Source: Fibrobacteria bacterium (GTDB lineage: Bacteria > Fibrobacterota > Fibrobacteria > UBA11236). Taken from it: DNA of 47,651 nucleotides. Where the stretch lies: assembly GCA_017881725.1 (NCBI GenBank), contig JADGQO010000092.1, positions 1 through 47,651 on the forward strand, written 5' to 3'. Of the stretch, positions 35,998 to 44,615 are shown piece by piece. Positions within the stretch are counted from its first letter, which is position 1; each line of letters starts with the position of its first letter. Below the pieces are notes generated by a model, which made no database searches, was not told the DNA's origin, and saw only the letters and a program-made list of their open reading frames with translations. The translations under genes were made by a program, and so were the position numbers.

Positions 35998-36696
35998 TTG
36001 CAGAGAAGACCTTTTTTCAGCGCACCTAAAGAAACCATCCGCATCAATGAACATATCCGCACGTACGAAGTCCGTGTCATCGACGCCGATGGGAAGCAAT
36101 TAGGGGTTCTGACCGTGCCCGCGGCTTTGGAAAAAGCCAAAGAGCGCAGCTTAGATTTGGTCGAGGTCTCTCCCACGGCGCAGCCGCCGGTTTGCCGAAT
36201 CATGGATTTCGGCAAGTACAAATACGAAATTTCCAAAAAAGCCAAGGCGTCCAAGGCCAAACAGCACATCATTAAGGTCAAGGAGATCAAGTTTCATCCC
36301 AAAACGGGAGAAAATGACTATAATTACCGCCTCGTTCAGGCAAAAGAGTTCCTGGAAAAGGGATTCAAGGTCAAGGCGACGGTGGTTTTCCGCGGTCGTG
36401 AAATGGCCCACATGGAATTTGGTTCCCGGTGGCTCAAGAAAATGACAGTGGATTTGGTCGGAGTGGGATTGGCGGAAACGGGCTCCATACAAGAGGGCCG
36501 CAATGTGACCACCATCTTCGCGCCGGTCAAGCATCATGTGCCTGCGAAGCCCAAAGCTCCCGCCGCCGCTAAACCAGCGGGAGCGGCCGGTGTGGAAGGC
36601 GCGGTTTCGACAAGTGCGGTTGAAGAGGTGGAAGACGCGGATGAGGAAGATGATTCCGAATCCGATGCCGAAACTTCCGACGCCGTAGCCGGATAG
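35998..36696 (+). CDS. infC: Translation initiation factor IF-3 with acidic tail
   Basis: Keeps ribosomal subunits apart and checks initiator tRNA; 232 aa from TTG 35998 (AAAGG 8 bases upstream). The frame has no ATG near its start, and infC is known for rare starts; ATT 35980 is an alternative. The amino domain (RINEHIRTYEVRVIDADGKQ in part) and carboxyl domain (VKEIKFHPKTGENDYNYRLV in part) are normal and end near residue 170. About 60 extra residues follow: a Lys/Pro/Ala linker, then a strongly acidic end (EDADEEDDSESDAE), unlike E. coli IF3. Confidence 0.94.
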   Translation: MQRRPFFSAPKETIRINEHIRTYEVRVIDADGKQLGVLTVPAALEKAKERSLDLVEVSPTAQPPVCRIMDFGKYKYEISKKAKASKAKQHIIKVKEIKFHPKTGENDYNYRLVQAKEFLEKGFKVKATVVFRGREMAHMEFGSRWLKKMTVDLVGVGLAETGSIQEGRNVTTIFAPVKHHVPAKPKAPAAAKPAGAAGVEGAVSTSAVEEVEDADEEDDSESDAETSDAVAG

Positions 36697-36792
36697 TTTA
36701 GGCCCTGGTCTTGGTCTATTAGGGTCTAGGGTCGCGGTCCGCTTCAGCAACGGGCCCGGAAAAGTTTACAGAGTTTGGAAGGAAGGTATATC

Positions 36793-36993
36793 GTGCCGAA
36801 GATGAAAACCCACAGCGGAGCGAAGAAGCGCTTCAAGCTCACCGCTAAAGGCAAGGTTAAGCGCAAGAGCGCCAACCGTAACCATATCAATGCGAAGATG
36901 AAGCCTGAGCGTCGTCGTCGCCTCGGCAAGGCCGCCTATGTCGGCGTCACGGAAGAAAAGCGCATCAAGCGCCTACTCGGAGTCGGCGGGTAA
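36793..36993 (+). CDS. rpmI: 50S ribosomal protein L35
   Basis: 66 aa from GTG 36793, with AAGGAAGG 6 bases upstream. The start MPKMKTHSGAKKRFKLT is the classical L35 beginning. The longer frame from 36775 adds six residues unsupported by the family. It sits between infC and rplT as usual. Confidence 0.96.
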   Translation: MPKMKTHSGAKKRFKLTAKGKVKRKSANRNHINAKMKPERRRRLGKAAYVGVTEEKRIKRLLGVGG

Positions 36994-37064
36994 ATTCGGC
37001 GCGGGGTCCGCACAATGCGACTCGCACGATAAACCGCACAGCTTAGTTTACAGGAGAGAGAGAA

Positions 37065-37415
37065 ATGCCCAGAAGTACACACCGGGTTCCATCCCGCAAT
37101 CGCCGCAAAAAGGTGCTGAAGCTGGCCAAAGGTTTCTATGGCCGCCGCAAGTCCAATCTTAAGCTGGCCAAGGAAGGCGTCGACAAGGCGCGCGTCTTTG
37201 CAACCATCCATCGCCGTGATCGCAAGGCCGCTTTCCGCAGCTTGTGGACCGTGCGCATCAATGCCGCCGCGCGTGAATTGGGGACTACCTATTCCCGTTT
37301 GATCTCAGGATTGAAGAAAGCCGCCATCAGCATCGATCGCAAGATCCTGGCTGACCTGGCCCTTTCCGACGCCAATGCCTTCGCGAAAATCGTGGAAGCC
37401 GCCAAAGCGACCTGA
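37065..37415 (+). CDS. rplT: 50S ribosomal protein L20
   Basis: 116 aa, normal length. The basic amino end (PSRNRRKKVLKLAKGFYGRR in part) and FRSLWTVRINAAARELGTTYS fit L20. GAGAGAGAA precedes the ATG. In enteric bacteria L20 represses this operon by binding the leader; whether it does here cannot be seen. Confidence 0.97.
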   Translation: MPRSTHRVPSRNRRKKVLKLAKGFYGRRKSNLKLAKEGVDKARVFATIHRRDRKAAFRSLWTVRINAAARELGTTYSRLISGLKKAAISIDRKILADLALSDANAFAKIVEAAKAT

Positions 37416-37527
37416 GCGAAGCGCTTAGGCCCTAAGCAAAGTGCTTAGCGGCTTAGTCCAAACGGCGCCCTGGTTAGTCAAATCTGCAAATGGCGGATTC
37501 GATTCTCCCGAGCAGCACAGAAAGCTT

Positions 37528-37564
37528 AGGCGCCTACCTTCGGGTCGGCGCCTTTTTCTTTTTT
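37528..37564 (+). terminator. Terminator after rplT
   Basis: AGGCGCC-T-ACC and GGT-C-GGCGCCT pair around a TTCG loop, followed by a long T-rich run. It separates the L20 operon from pheS. The bases between rplT and it (37416-37527) hold GCTTAGG/CCTAAGC inverted repeats but no gene. Confidence 0.9.
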
Positions 37565-37613
37565 GCGAGACGCCCTTTCCTATATTTTCCCCAGCCCGAA
37601 ACCAGGGAACTGA

Positions 37614-38723
37614 ATGCAAGCCATCGACGCCATTAAAACCCGATTTCAATCCGATGTTCAAGCCGTGGAAAGCCAATTGGGCAGGCCCGGGCATCCGGAT
37701 GGGGAAGGCCTTAGCCCTGCGCGCCAATTCGAAGAATTAAAGATTCGGTACCTGGGTAAGAAGGGGGAAATTTCCGGATTGCTCAGAGCCATGGGCGGAT
37801 TACCTGCGGAACAACGGCCGGAGTTCGGCAAACGGGTGAACGAGCTGCGCGACCTCGCGGAGGCGCGCATGACCGGCTTGCAAGCTTTGATTGACGAGGC
37901 ATCCATCGAGGCCAGCCTGTCCGCCTCTTCTCTGGATCCGACCCTGCCCGGTCAGAGCATTCCCCTGGGGACCCTGCACCCGCTGACGCAAGTGCGCGAG
38001 GAAATCATCCGGTTTTTCCAAGGCCTTGGTTTCGAATTGTCGCTGGCGCCGGAAGTGGACAATGACTGGTACAATTTCGAAGCCCTGAACATTCCGCCCG
38101 ACCATCCCTCCCGTGACATGCATGATACCTTCTACGTGGACGACAAGGTGGTATTGCGCACGCACACTTCCAACGTGCAAGCTCATGTCATGGAGTCGCG
38201 GAAAACTCCGCCTCTGCGGCTGATCGCGCCCGGCTTCGTGTATCGCGTCGACAACGACGCCACGCATTCGCCGATGTTCCAGCAGGTGGAATGCCTCGTG
38301 GTCGATCGCGGCATTTCCTTCGCCCATTTGAAGGGCACGTTGTTCCAATGGGCCCGCTCCATGTTCGGCGCCGATGCCACCATGCGGTTTCGGCCCAGCT
38401 ATTTCCCGTTCACGGAACCGTCCGCCGAAATGGACGTGTCCTGCTACTTCTGCAAGGGAAAAGGATTTATCACTGGCTCCGGCCATCCTTCCAGTAGCTC
38501 GCAAGTTACCCCATGCCGCGTATGCAAGCAAACTGGCTGGATCGAAATCGGCGGCTGCGGGAGCGTCGATCCCAACGTGTTCGCCAAGTTGGGCTGGGAC
38601 CCCGAAGAGTTCACGGGATTCGCATTCGGATTCGGCATCGACCGAATTACCATGCTGCGCTACGGCATACCGGACATCAGTTTATTGACAAAGAACGATA
38701 ATCGGTTTTTGAGGCAGTTCTAA
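37614..38723 (+). CDS. pheS: Phenylalanine--tRNA ligase alpha subunit
   Basis: Catalytic subunit of the alpha2-beta2 enzyme, 369 aa. An amino coiled coil is followed by the class II core: motif 1 around HPLTQVREEIIRFFQGLGF, LLRTHTS-like VVLRTHTSNVQAHVM, motif 2 (GFVYRVDNDATHSPMFQQVE in part) and motif 3 GFGIDRITMLRYG. Between motifs 2 and 3 lies CYFC followed by about 20 residues and CRVC, a probable zinc knuckle whose loop is longer than in many homologues. Confidence 0.96.
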   Translation: MQAIDAIKTRFQSDVQAVESQLGRPGHPDGEGLSPARQFEELKIRYLGKKGEISGLLRAMGGLPAEQRPEFGKRVNELRDLAEARMTGLQALIDEASIEASLSASSLDPTLPGQSIPLGTLHPLTQVREEIIRFFQGLGFELSLAPEVDNDWYNFEALNIPPDHPSRDMHDTFYVDDKVVLRTHTSNVQAHVMESRKTPPLRLIAPGFVYRVDNDATHSPMFQQVECLVVDRGISFAHLKGTLFQWARSMFGADATMRFRPSYFPFTEPSAEMDVSCYFCKGKGFITGSGHPSSSSQVTPCRVCKQTGWIEIGGCGSVDPNVFAKLGWDPEEFTGFAFGFGIDRITMLRYGIPDISLLTKNDNRFLRQF

Positions 38724-38780
38724 ATCGAATGGGAAGCGGTTTGAATCAGAGGCTGAAGGAGTTGGGTGGGGAATGAATAC

Positions 38781-39004
38781 AGGGGTTAGGAATTAGGGGC
38801 TAGGGGTTAGGTGAAGAAAATGACGAATGTAACTCGCAGAACAATACACAGTGGAATTTGGGCGGCTCGATCATACTCGGGGGAGACATCCGTCGCATGC
38901 CGTGTACCCCATAGCGAGAAGACTCCCGTGCCTTCACCCATTATCAAGCACAAATGCGCCCAACTCGCGTGACCCCCCGCCCTAACCCCTATTCCCTAAC
39001 CCCT
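38781..39004. repeat. G-rich/C-rich inverted repeat between pheS and pheT
   Basis: The left arm (38782-38811) is built of GGGGTTAGG, TTAGGGGC and TAGGGGTTAGG units. The right arm (38980-39004) is its imperfect reverse complement (CCCTAACCCCTATTCCCTAACC). The arms lie about 170 bases apart and enclose sequence without a gene. Four G runs in the left arm could fold as a G-quadruplex. The element fills most of the 38724-39030 gap and so would lie in the pheS-pheT transcript. Confidence 0.7.
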
Positions 39005-39030
39005 CCAAGGCACAGACCACAAAGGATCAC

Positions 39031-41586
39031 ATGGAAGTCAGCCTGAATTGGATTCGCAAATACGTCGACGTCGGCGCGGAGACGCCGGTCGCGGAATTGT
39101 CGCGGGCTTTGACCTCGCTGGGGCTGGAAGTGGAGGGCGTGGTGACGCAGGGCGCCGGACTGTCCGGCGTGGTGGCGGCGGAAGTTTTGGAATGCGGACG
39201 CCATCCCGAGGCGGACAAGCTGAGCGTTTGCAAAGTGAGCGACGGGACGGAAGTTTTTCCCGTGGTTTGCGGCGCGGCCAATGTCGCTAAGGGCCAGAAG
39301 GTTTTGTTGGCCAAGTTGGGCGCGGAGCTGCCGGGTAAGGACGGGCAGCCGGGCTTAAAAATCAAGAAGGCCAAACTGCGCGGGCAGGAATCGCACGGCA
39401 TGCTTTGCGCAGAGGATGAATTGGGCTTGGGAGATAGCCACGACGGAATTTTGATTTTGGATCCGGCCGTGGCGCCGGGCACTCCGTTGCAGTCCATCCC
39501 CGGCTTGACCGACACCTTGCTGAGCTTGAACGTGACCCCTAACCGACCCGACGCGCTGTGCCATGTGGGCGTGGCGCGGGAGCTGGCCGCCTGGCTGGGG
39601 AAACCGCTGGGTTACCCTGCGGAGACATTGCGCGAGTCCGGAGCGGAGGCGTCGGCTTCGGTATCCATCGCCGTGGAAGACGAGGCGGGATGCACCCAGT
39701 ACATCGGCCGCGTCATCCGGGGAGTGAAGGTGGGCCCAAGCCCGGCCTGGCTCATCGCGGCCTTGAAATCCATCGGTAAGCGCAGCATCAACAATGTTGT
39801 CGACCTGACCAATTACGTCCTTTGGGAATTGGGTCAGCCTTCCCATGCCTTCGACCTCGACAAGATTTCCGGCGGCCAAGTGATTATCCGTCGCGGCCGC
39901 GCGGGCGAGACGCTGGCCACTTTGGACGGAGTGGAAAGAAAAATCACTTCGGAAGACTTAGTCATCGCGGACGCGCAGGGCCCGCTGGTATTGGCGGGCG
40001 TGATGGGTGGCCAATCCACCGAAGTGGGCGCTGCCACCACGAGCGTCTTCCTGGAAGTCGCATATTTCAACCCGGCCATGGTGCGCCGCCAGGGCAAACG
40101 GCACGGGCTTTCCTCCGACTCTTCCTACCGTTTCGAACGCGGGGTCGATCCGTTGAATACCGCCTGGGTATCCGATTATCTCGCCGCCTTGATGGTCCGT
40201 TGGTGCGGAGGCGAAGTGGCGCCGGGCCGCATTGCACGGACATCCGCGCAGCATCCCACCGCGCTTCGCCAAGTGGCCGTCCGGCCCGCGCGCGCGACCA
40301 AGTTGCTGGGCCTTCCCGTGACCGAGGCATCCATCGTCCGGCAAATGGAATCCATCGGGCTGGCCCGCCAGGGTAACGTGCAGGTTAACGGGGAAGACGC
40401 CCTGAATTTTTCCATTCCGGGTTTTCGTGGCGATCTGGAACGCGAGGCGGATCTGATCGAGGAAATCGCTCGGATTACCGATCTGAACGCCATTCCGGCG
40501 GTGCTTCCGGCGCTGCCCATTGAGTTCGCGCCCCTGCCGCCCAGCGAAGAGCTGGCGCATGCGCTTCGGCACTTCCTGCGCGACGCAGGGCTCAACGAAA
40601 CTTTGAATTTGCGCTTTTCTTCCCGCAAGGCTTTGGCCAAACTCGGCTTGGCGGACCATGACGCGCGGCGTAACGTCGTTCCTTTGCGCAATCCCCTCAG
40701 TGAAGAATGGGAAATTCTGCCCACCACCACATTGCCATCCCTGCTGACGGCCGTGGGCCATAATCAGAACAACCAGGAACGTGATTGCCGATTTTTCGAA
40801 ATCGCCAAGGCGTTTTACCATCATCCGGAAGAGAGATCGGAAAGGCTTCCCGGCGTCTGGGAAGAGGAATTTCTTTATATCGTTCTCTCGGGTGAATGGC
40901 CGGACCGGCGTTTGTGGACCCAAGACGCAGCTAAGGCTACCGCCGCAGCTCCGGTGGAGCTTTACCATCTGAAGGGTTTGTTGGAAAATTTGTCTCGTGC
41001 TCTGCGGTTGGAATTGGAATTTGCATTTCCTTCCGGTGAAGCCTATTTGCATCCACGGGAATCCGGAGTGATAAATGCCCACTTGAGCGGAACGGCCGTG
41101 GGCTCGCCCTTGTTGGGGCGATCACCTAAAACGTCAACGTCGGCGAGTCCCAAGGAAGGCGTGGAACGCATTGGGTCATTCGGCGTTTTACATCCGCGCG
41201 TGGCAGCGCATTTCGATTTGCAGGGGCCTATCCTGGTCGCGGAAATTTCGCTTACCGGACTCATCGGCGCCCAGCCGCAAACCCGAAAATTCAAATCCTT
41301 CGGCGCCTTTTCGGCCGTAACGCGCGACGTCAATCTGGTCGTGGACGAAAACCGTAACCACGCTGAAATCATGGGATTGATGCCATTAGCCAAAACGGCG
41401 AATCTAAAAGAAGTACGCCTCAACAGCGTTTATCGCGGGCAAGGCGTTTCCGAAGGCAAGAAGGCTTTGCATTATTCCTTCGTTTACCGCCATGCCGAAA
41501 AGACATTGACGGACGAGGAAGTCAACCGGGCGCAGGATCGGCTAAAAGAGATTTTGGCGGCCGATCCGGGCATCGTCATTAAATAA
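39031..41586 (+). CDS. pheT: Phenylalanine--tRNA ligase beta subunit
   Basis: 851 aa, slightly long. Contains the tRNA-binding EMAP-like domain (about 40-150, with PEADKLSVCKV), the B3/B4 editing domain, the B5 domain, the catalytic-like core (LEREADLIEEIARI) and the carboxyl anticodon-binding domain (FGAFSAVTRDVNLVVDE in part). The 307-base gap to pheS is unusual, as these genes normally touch. Confidence 0.96.
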   Translation: MEVSLNWIRKYVDVGAETPVAELSRALTSLGLEVEGVVTQGAGLSGVVAAEVLECGRHPEADKLSVCKVSDGTEVFPVVCGAANVAKGQKVLLAKLGAELPGKDGQPGLKIKKAKLRGQESHGMLCAEDELGLGDSHDGILILDPAVAPGTPLQSIPGLTDTLLSLNVTPNRPDALCHVGVARELAAWLGKPLGYPAETLRESGAEASASVSIAVEDEAGCTQYIGRVIRGVKVGPSPAWLIAALKSIGKRSINNVVDLTNYVLWELGQPSHAFDLDKISGGQVIIRRGRAGETLATLDGVERKITSEDLVIADAQGPLVLAGVMGGQSTEVGAATTSVFLEVAYFNPAMVRRQGKRHGLSSDSSYRFERGVDPLNTAWVSDYLAALMVRWCGGEVAPGRIARTSAQHPTALRQVAVRPARATKLLGLPVTEASIVRQMESIGLARQGNVQVNGEDALNFSIPGFRGDLEREADLIEEIARITDLNAIPAVLPALPIEFAPLPPSEELAHALRHFLRDAGLNETLNLRFSSRKALAKLGLADHDARRNVVPLRNPLSEEWEILPTTTLPSLLTAVGHNQNNQERDCRFFEIAKAFYHHPEERSERLPGVWEEEFLYIVLSGEWPDRRLWTQDAAKATAAAPVELYHLKGLLENLSRALRLELEFAFPSGEAYLHPRESGVINAHLSGTAVGSPLLGRSPKTSTSASPKEGVERIGSFGVLHPRVAAHFDLQGPILVAEISLTGLIGAQPQTRKFKSFGAFSAVTRDVNLVVDENRNHAEIMGLMPLAKTANLKEVRLNSVYRGQGVSEGKKALHYSFVYRHAEKTLTDEEVNRAQDRLKEILAADPGIVIK

Positions 41587-41668
41587 CTCATTCAATGACA
41601 TCCGGCTTCGCTGAGTTTAGTTTTTTCACGGTGCTGCGGCAGAGCCGATACGCCCAGGAGGATTAATC

Positions 41669-41935
41669 ATGGACTTCAGTCAATTCGACGCGCTGGCAAA
41701 AAAGGTGGAGCTGGCCTTGAGCACCATAGACGGACTCAAGAAAGAGCGCGAATCGTTGCAAAGCGAATTGCACAACGCCTTGGAAAAGGCCGGCAACTTG
41801 GAAAAGACCGTAGCGGAGCGCGACGAGGAATTAGCGGAACTGAAGGCTGATTTATCCAGCAAATCCGATAATATCAATATGGCCGGAGAACGCATCCGGG
41901 ATATGGTCGGTCGTTTGGAAGCCGCTCTGGCCTAA
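41669..41935 (+). CDS. Small coiled-coil protein, ZapB-like
   Basis: 88 aa, almost entirely a heptad coiled coil (LKKERESLQSELHNALEKAG and onward), with AGGAGG upstream of the ATG. It has no signal peptide. Its size, coiled coil and place directly before zapA suggest the ZapB-like cell-division partner, but coiled coils are easily mistaken and sequence identity cannot prove it. Confidence 0.75.
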   Translation: MDFSQFDALAKKVELALSTIDGLKKERESLQSELHNALEKAGNLEKTVAERDEELAELKADLSSKSDNINMAGERIRDMVGRLEAALA

Positions 41936-42008
41936 GGGTCTGTTAAGCGGGGAATTCCTTCCAAAGCATCGCCCACAGCCCTTTCCTGATGGTATATTAA
42001 ACAGAAAG

Positions 42009-42027
42009 CCGGATCGAAACGATCCGG
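42009..42027 (+). other. Hairpin before zapA
   Basis: CCGGATCG-AAA-CGATCCGG is an 8-bp perfect stem with a 3-base loop, 22 bases before the zapA start and partly followed by its ribosome binding site GGAGG. It could affect zapA translation. Confidence 0.45.
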
Positions 42028-42048
42028 ACGCGGAGGCTTAAGCCGTCC

Positions 42049-42357
42049 ATGGCCAATCAGGAAAACTCATACAAGGTGAATATTTGCGGTGAGACCTTCC
42101 AGGTCAAGTCCGATCAATCCCCTCAGACCATTGAACGGGTGGCCGGATATTTGGATTATAAAATCCGCGAAATGAGCAAGGGAGGCATCAACGTGGACAA
42201 ATTCCGCGTGGTGGTGCTGGCGGCGATGAATTTGGCGGGCGAGCTATTCGACCTAAAGGCCCGCGTCGAAGAATACGATAAACAATCGAACCAGTTGCAA
42301 GAGAAAGCGAGGTCGCTGAATGCCAGCCTGGATCGGGTTTTAGACCCGGTCGGCTGA
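42049..42357 (+). CDS. zapA: Cell division protein ZapA
   Basis: Z-ring crosslinker that binds FtsZ; 102 aa. The globular head (YKVNICGETFQVKSD, then QTIERVAGYLDYKIREM) and the carboxyl coiled coil (LFDLKARVEEYDKQSNQLQE in part) match ZapA. GGAGG is present about 13 bases upstream. In many bacteria the gene is followed by the 6S RNA gene, as here. Confidence 0.9.
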   Translation: MANQENSYKVNICGETFQVKSDQSPQTIERVAGYLDYKIREMSKGGINVDKFRVVVLAAMNLAGELFDLKARVEEYDKQSNQLQEKARSLNASLDRVLDPVG

Positions 42358-42365
42358 TTGAATTG

Positions 42366-42558
42366 GGCTCTGTCGCACGCTTCATGTGTCTCGGCCTTAC
42401 AAACCTAGATCAACAAAATGGTATTTCTTTTCAACTAGCGCATGCCCCCGACTTCGGGACCTTACGTACGATGCACGAGGGGAAGCGCGAACTGGAAAGG
42501 GTCCATTAATCCTTTGATCACAAGGTCCGAGAATAATGGGCGATAAGTCGACAGAGCC
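42366..42558 (+). ncRNA. ssrS: 6S RNA candidate (ssrS)
   Basis: Binds and sequesters RNA polymerase holoenzyme in slow growth. 193 nt from the outer closing stem GGCTCTGTCG/CGACAGAGCC (10 bp, perfect). An inner stem TCTCGG-CCTT pairs with AAGG-T-CCGAGA. A large central bubble (A/C-rich ACAAACCTAGATCAAC) follows, and the apical stem carries GCGC/CCCC pairing with GGGG/GCGC around a small CCCGACTTCGGG hairpin. Size, open-promoter-like shape and position directly behind zapA all fit 6S RNA. The family assignment is inferred, not searched. Confidence 0.8.
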
Positions 42559-42648
42559 TCTAATTTTCCCCCCCGCCTTCGATGGCATGCTGGTCCTAAG
42601 TCAGCCTATCCCGTTCCACCACAATCTTCGCTTACTATTTTTGGTTTT

Positions 42649-43560
42649 ATGGCCATACTTCTCGACGGAAAAAAGACTGCGGAAAATATCCGGGAAAACC
42701 TGAAAACGCGCATTCGCGCCCTGGCCGAAAAAGGCATCCGGCCGGGACTCAGCGTGACCTTGGTGGGGGACGATCCCGCTTCCAAAGTTTATGTCGCTTC
42801 CAAAGACGCCGATGCCACCGAAATCGGCATCCAAGCTTGGACCCATCGCCTGCCGGCCTCCATTTCCGAAGCCGAGTTGACGGCCCATTTGCTCAAGCAA
42901 AACGCGGATCCATCCGTGCATGGAATCCTGCTGCAATTGCCTTTGCCGTCACATTTGCCCTCGGACAAACTGCTTAATCTGATCGCGGCGGAAAAGGACG
43001 TGGATGGATTCCATCCCATCAGCCTTGGCAACGTGATGTTGGGGCGTCCGGGATTTAAACCCTGCACGCCGTGGGGCGTCCAGGTTTTGCTTAAGGCCTA
43101 TGGACTGTCCCCGGCGGGCAAGCATGTGGTCATCGTCGGCCGCTCGAATATCGTCGGCAAACCCCTCATGAACATGCTCGTTCAAAAAGAGGAATACGCG
43201 AACGCCACCGTAACGGTTTGCCATACGGGTACGCCCGACATATCCATCTATACCCGCCAGGCGGATTTCCTGATTGCCGCAGTCGGCAAGGCGGAAGTCA
43301 TCACTGCCGATATGGTCAAGGAAGGGGCAGTGGTCGTGGACGTGGGCATGAACCGGATCAAAAGCGACAAGACGAAATCCGGAACCAAACTGGTTGGCGA
43401 CGTGCATTTCGAATCGGTGGAAAAGAAAGCGAGCTATATCACGCCCGTGCCCGGCGGAGTGGGGAAGATGACCATCGCCATGCTGCTGACTAATACTGTG
43501 CTGGCGGCTGAAGCAGCCGTGGCTGAAGCTGCGAGACTCAAAAGACAAACAAGGCCCTGA
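42649..43560 (+). CDS. folD: Bifunctional methylenetetrahydrofolate dehydrogenase/cyclohydrolase
   Basis: One-carbon metabolism enzyme, 303 aa. Catalytic Lys is in YVASKDADATEIGI (about 44-57). The NADP motif reads GRSNIVGKPL (about 163-172), and the carboxyl signature PGGVGKMTIAMLL is complete. There is no clear Shine-Dalgarno before the ATG. In E. coli, zapA-ssrS is followed by a different folate gene (5-formyl-THF cyclo-ligase), so the folate link to the 6S locus is worth noting. Confidence 0.95.
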   Translation: MAILLDGKKTAENIRENLKTRIRALAEKGIRPGLSVTLVGDDPASKVYVASKDADATEIGIQAWTHRLPASISEAELTAHLLKQNADPSVHGILLQLPLPSHLPSDKLLNLIAAEKDVDGFHPISLGNVMLGRPGFKPCTPWGVQVLLKAYGLSPAGKHVVIVGRSNIVGKPLMNMLVQKEEYANATVTVCHTGTPDISIYTRQADFLIAAVGKAEVITADMVKEGAVVVDVGMNRIKSDKTKSGTKLVGDVHFESVEKKASYITPVPGGVGKMTIAMLLTNTVLAAEAAVAEAARLKRQTRP

Positions 43561-43688
43561 TTTCTCCGCCGCGAAAACGGTCCGGAGCGCGCTCCCGGGC
43601 GCGTCTTCCAACCGATTCGCCCCACCGGAAACAGGCGGTTTTAGTATCTTTCTAAGGCTACTCACCGGCTTAGGCCGTGTTAGGAAAT

Positions 43689-44579
43689 ATGTCAGGCACA
43701 AAAAACCAAATCGCCGAAACGGTGGAAGATTATCTTAAGCGAGCCTCCGCGCGCGTGAACGCCGCCATGGAGAAATTCCTTCCCTCGGAATCTGAAGCGC
43801 CTTCCGATCTTCACAAAGCGGTCCGCTACTCGACCTTCGCGGGCGGTAAGCGATTGCGCCCAGCGTTGGCTTTGGCTTCCTTCGAAGCCTGCCATGGCCA
43901 GGGCGAGGATATTTGGCTGGCCGCCTCCGCCTTGGAAATGACGCATACCTTCTCGTTGATCCATGATGATTTGCCGTGCATGGATGATGATGATTTTCGC
44001 CGGGGACGCCCGACCAATCATAAGGTGTTCGGCGAGGCCATCGCAATTTTGGCCGGGGACTCGCTTTTGGTTTTTGCTTTTGAATTGCTGGCGCGTACCG
44101 GCCGCGCTGAATGCATCGCCACTTTAGCCCGAGCTTTGGGCACCAAGGGCATGTTGGGCGGTCAGGTCGTCGACATCCAGAGCGAGGGCAAAAAGGTCGG
44201 GCTCGACATCGTGGATTATATCCATCAGCATAAAACCGCCGCATTGATTGAGGCCTCCTTAATCCTGGGCGCGCAATTGGCCGGCGCCGACGAAGAGACC
44301 ATTGCCGGACTCGGCGCCTTCGGCAACAAAATCGGCCTGGCGTTCCAAATCGTGGACGACGTGCTGGATTTGGAGCAGACCACGGAGGCTCTGGGCAAGG
44401 ACGCCAAATCAGATTTGGCGAAAGGCAAAGCGACCTATCCGGCCGTATTGGGCATCGGAGCTTCCAAGGACGCGGCCCGCCAATTGGTGGAAGAAGCCAA
44501 GCTGGACTTGCGCAAACTCGCCATCCAAAGTTCCATTCTCGAATTGATTGCCGACTATATCATCACGCGGGTCAATTGA
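43689..44579 (+). CDS. ispA: Polyprenyl (farnesyl/geranylgeranyl) diphosphate synthase
   Basis: Makes C15 or C20 isoprenoid diphosphates; 296 aa from ATG 43689 (AGGA just upstream; GTG 43677 would add four residues). The first Asp-rich motif is HDDLPCMDDDDFRRG (about 86-100), and the second is FQIVDDVLDLE. GGKRLRPAL, KTAALIEASLILGA and KATYPAVLG are also present. The two residues between the first Asp pair fit short-chain bacterial enzymes. Followed by dxs 36 bases on, as in many isoprenoid operons. Confidence 0.93.
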   Translation: MSGTKNQIAETVEDYLKRASARVNAAMEKFLPSESEAPSDLHKAVRYSTFAGGKRLRPALALASFEACHGQGEDIWLAASALEMTHTFSLIHDDLPCMDDDDFRRGRPTNHKVFGEAIAILAGDSLLVFAFELLARTGRAECIATLARALGTKGMLGGQVVDIQSEGKKVGLDIVDYIHQHKTAALIEASLILGAQLAGADEETIAGLGAFGNKIGLAFQIVDDVLDLEQTTEALGKDAKSDLAKGKATYPAVLGIGASKDAARQLVEEAKLDLRKLAIQSSILELIADYIITRVN

Positions 44580-44615
44580 ACCCGCATTCCATCGCGACCA
44601 AGAGGCTTTATCCGA

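Noticed and set aside
37440-37520. tRNA-like sequence with CTGCAAA loop and GATTCGATTC after rplT
   Set aside because: T stem and acceptor stem do not pair; at best a decayed tRNA-Cys fragment, so not listed as a gene.
39958-41082. 374-aa antisense frame in pheT
   Set aside because: Lies fully inside a conserved gene on the other strand.
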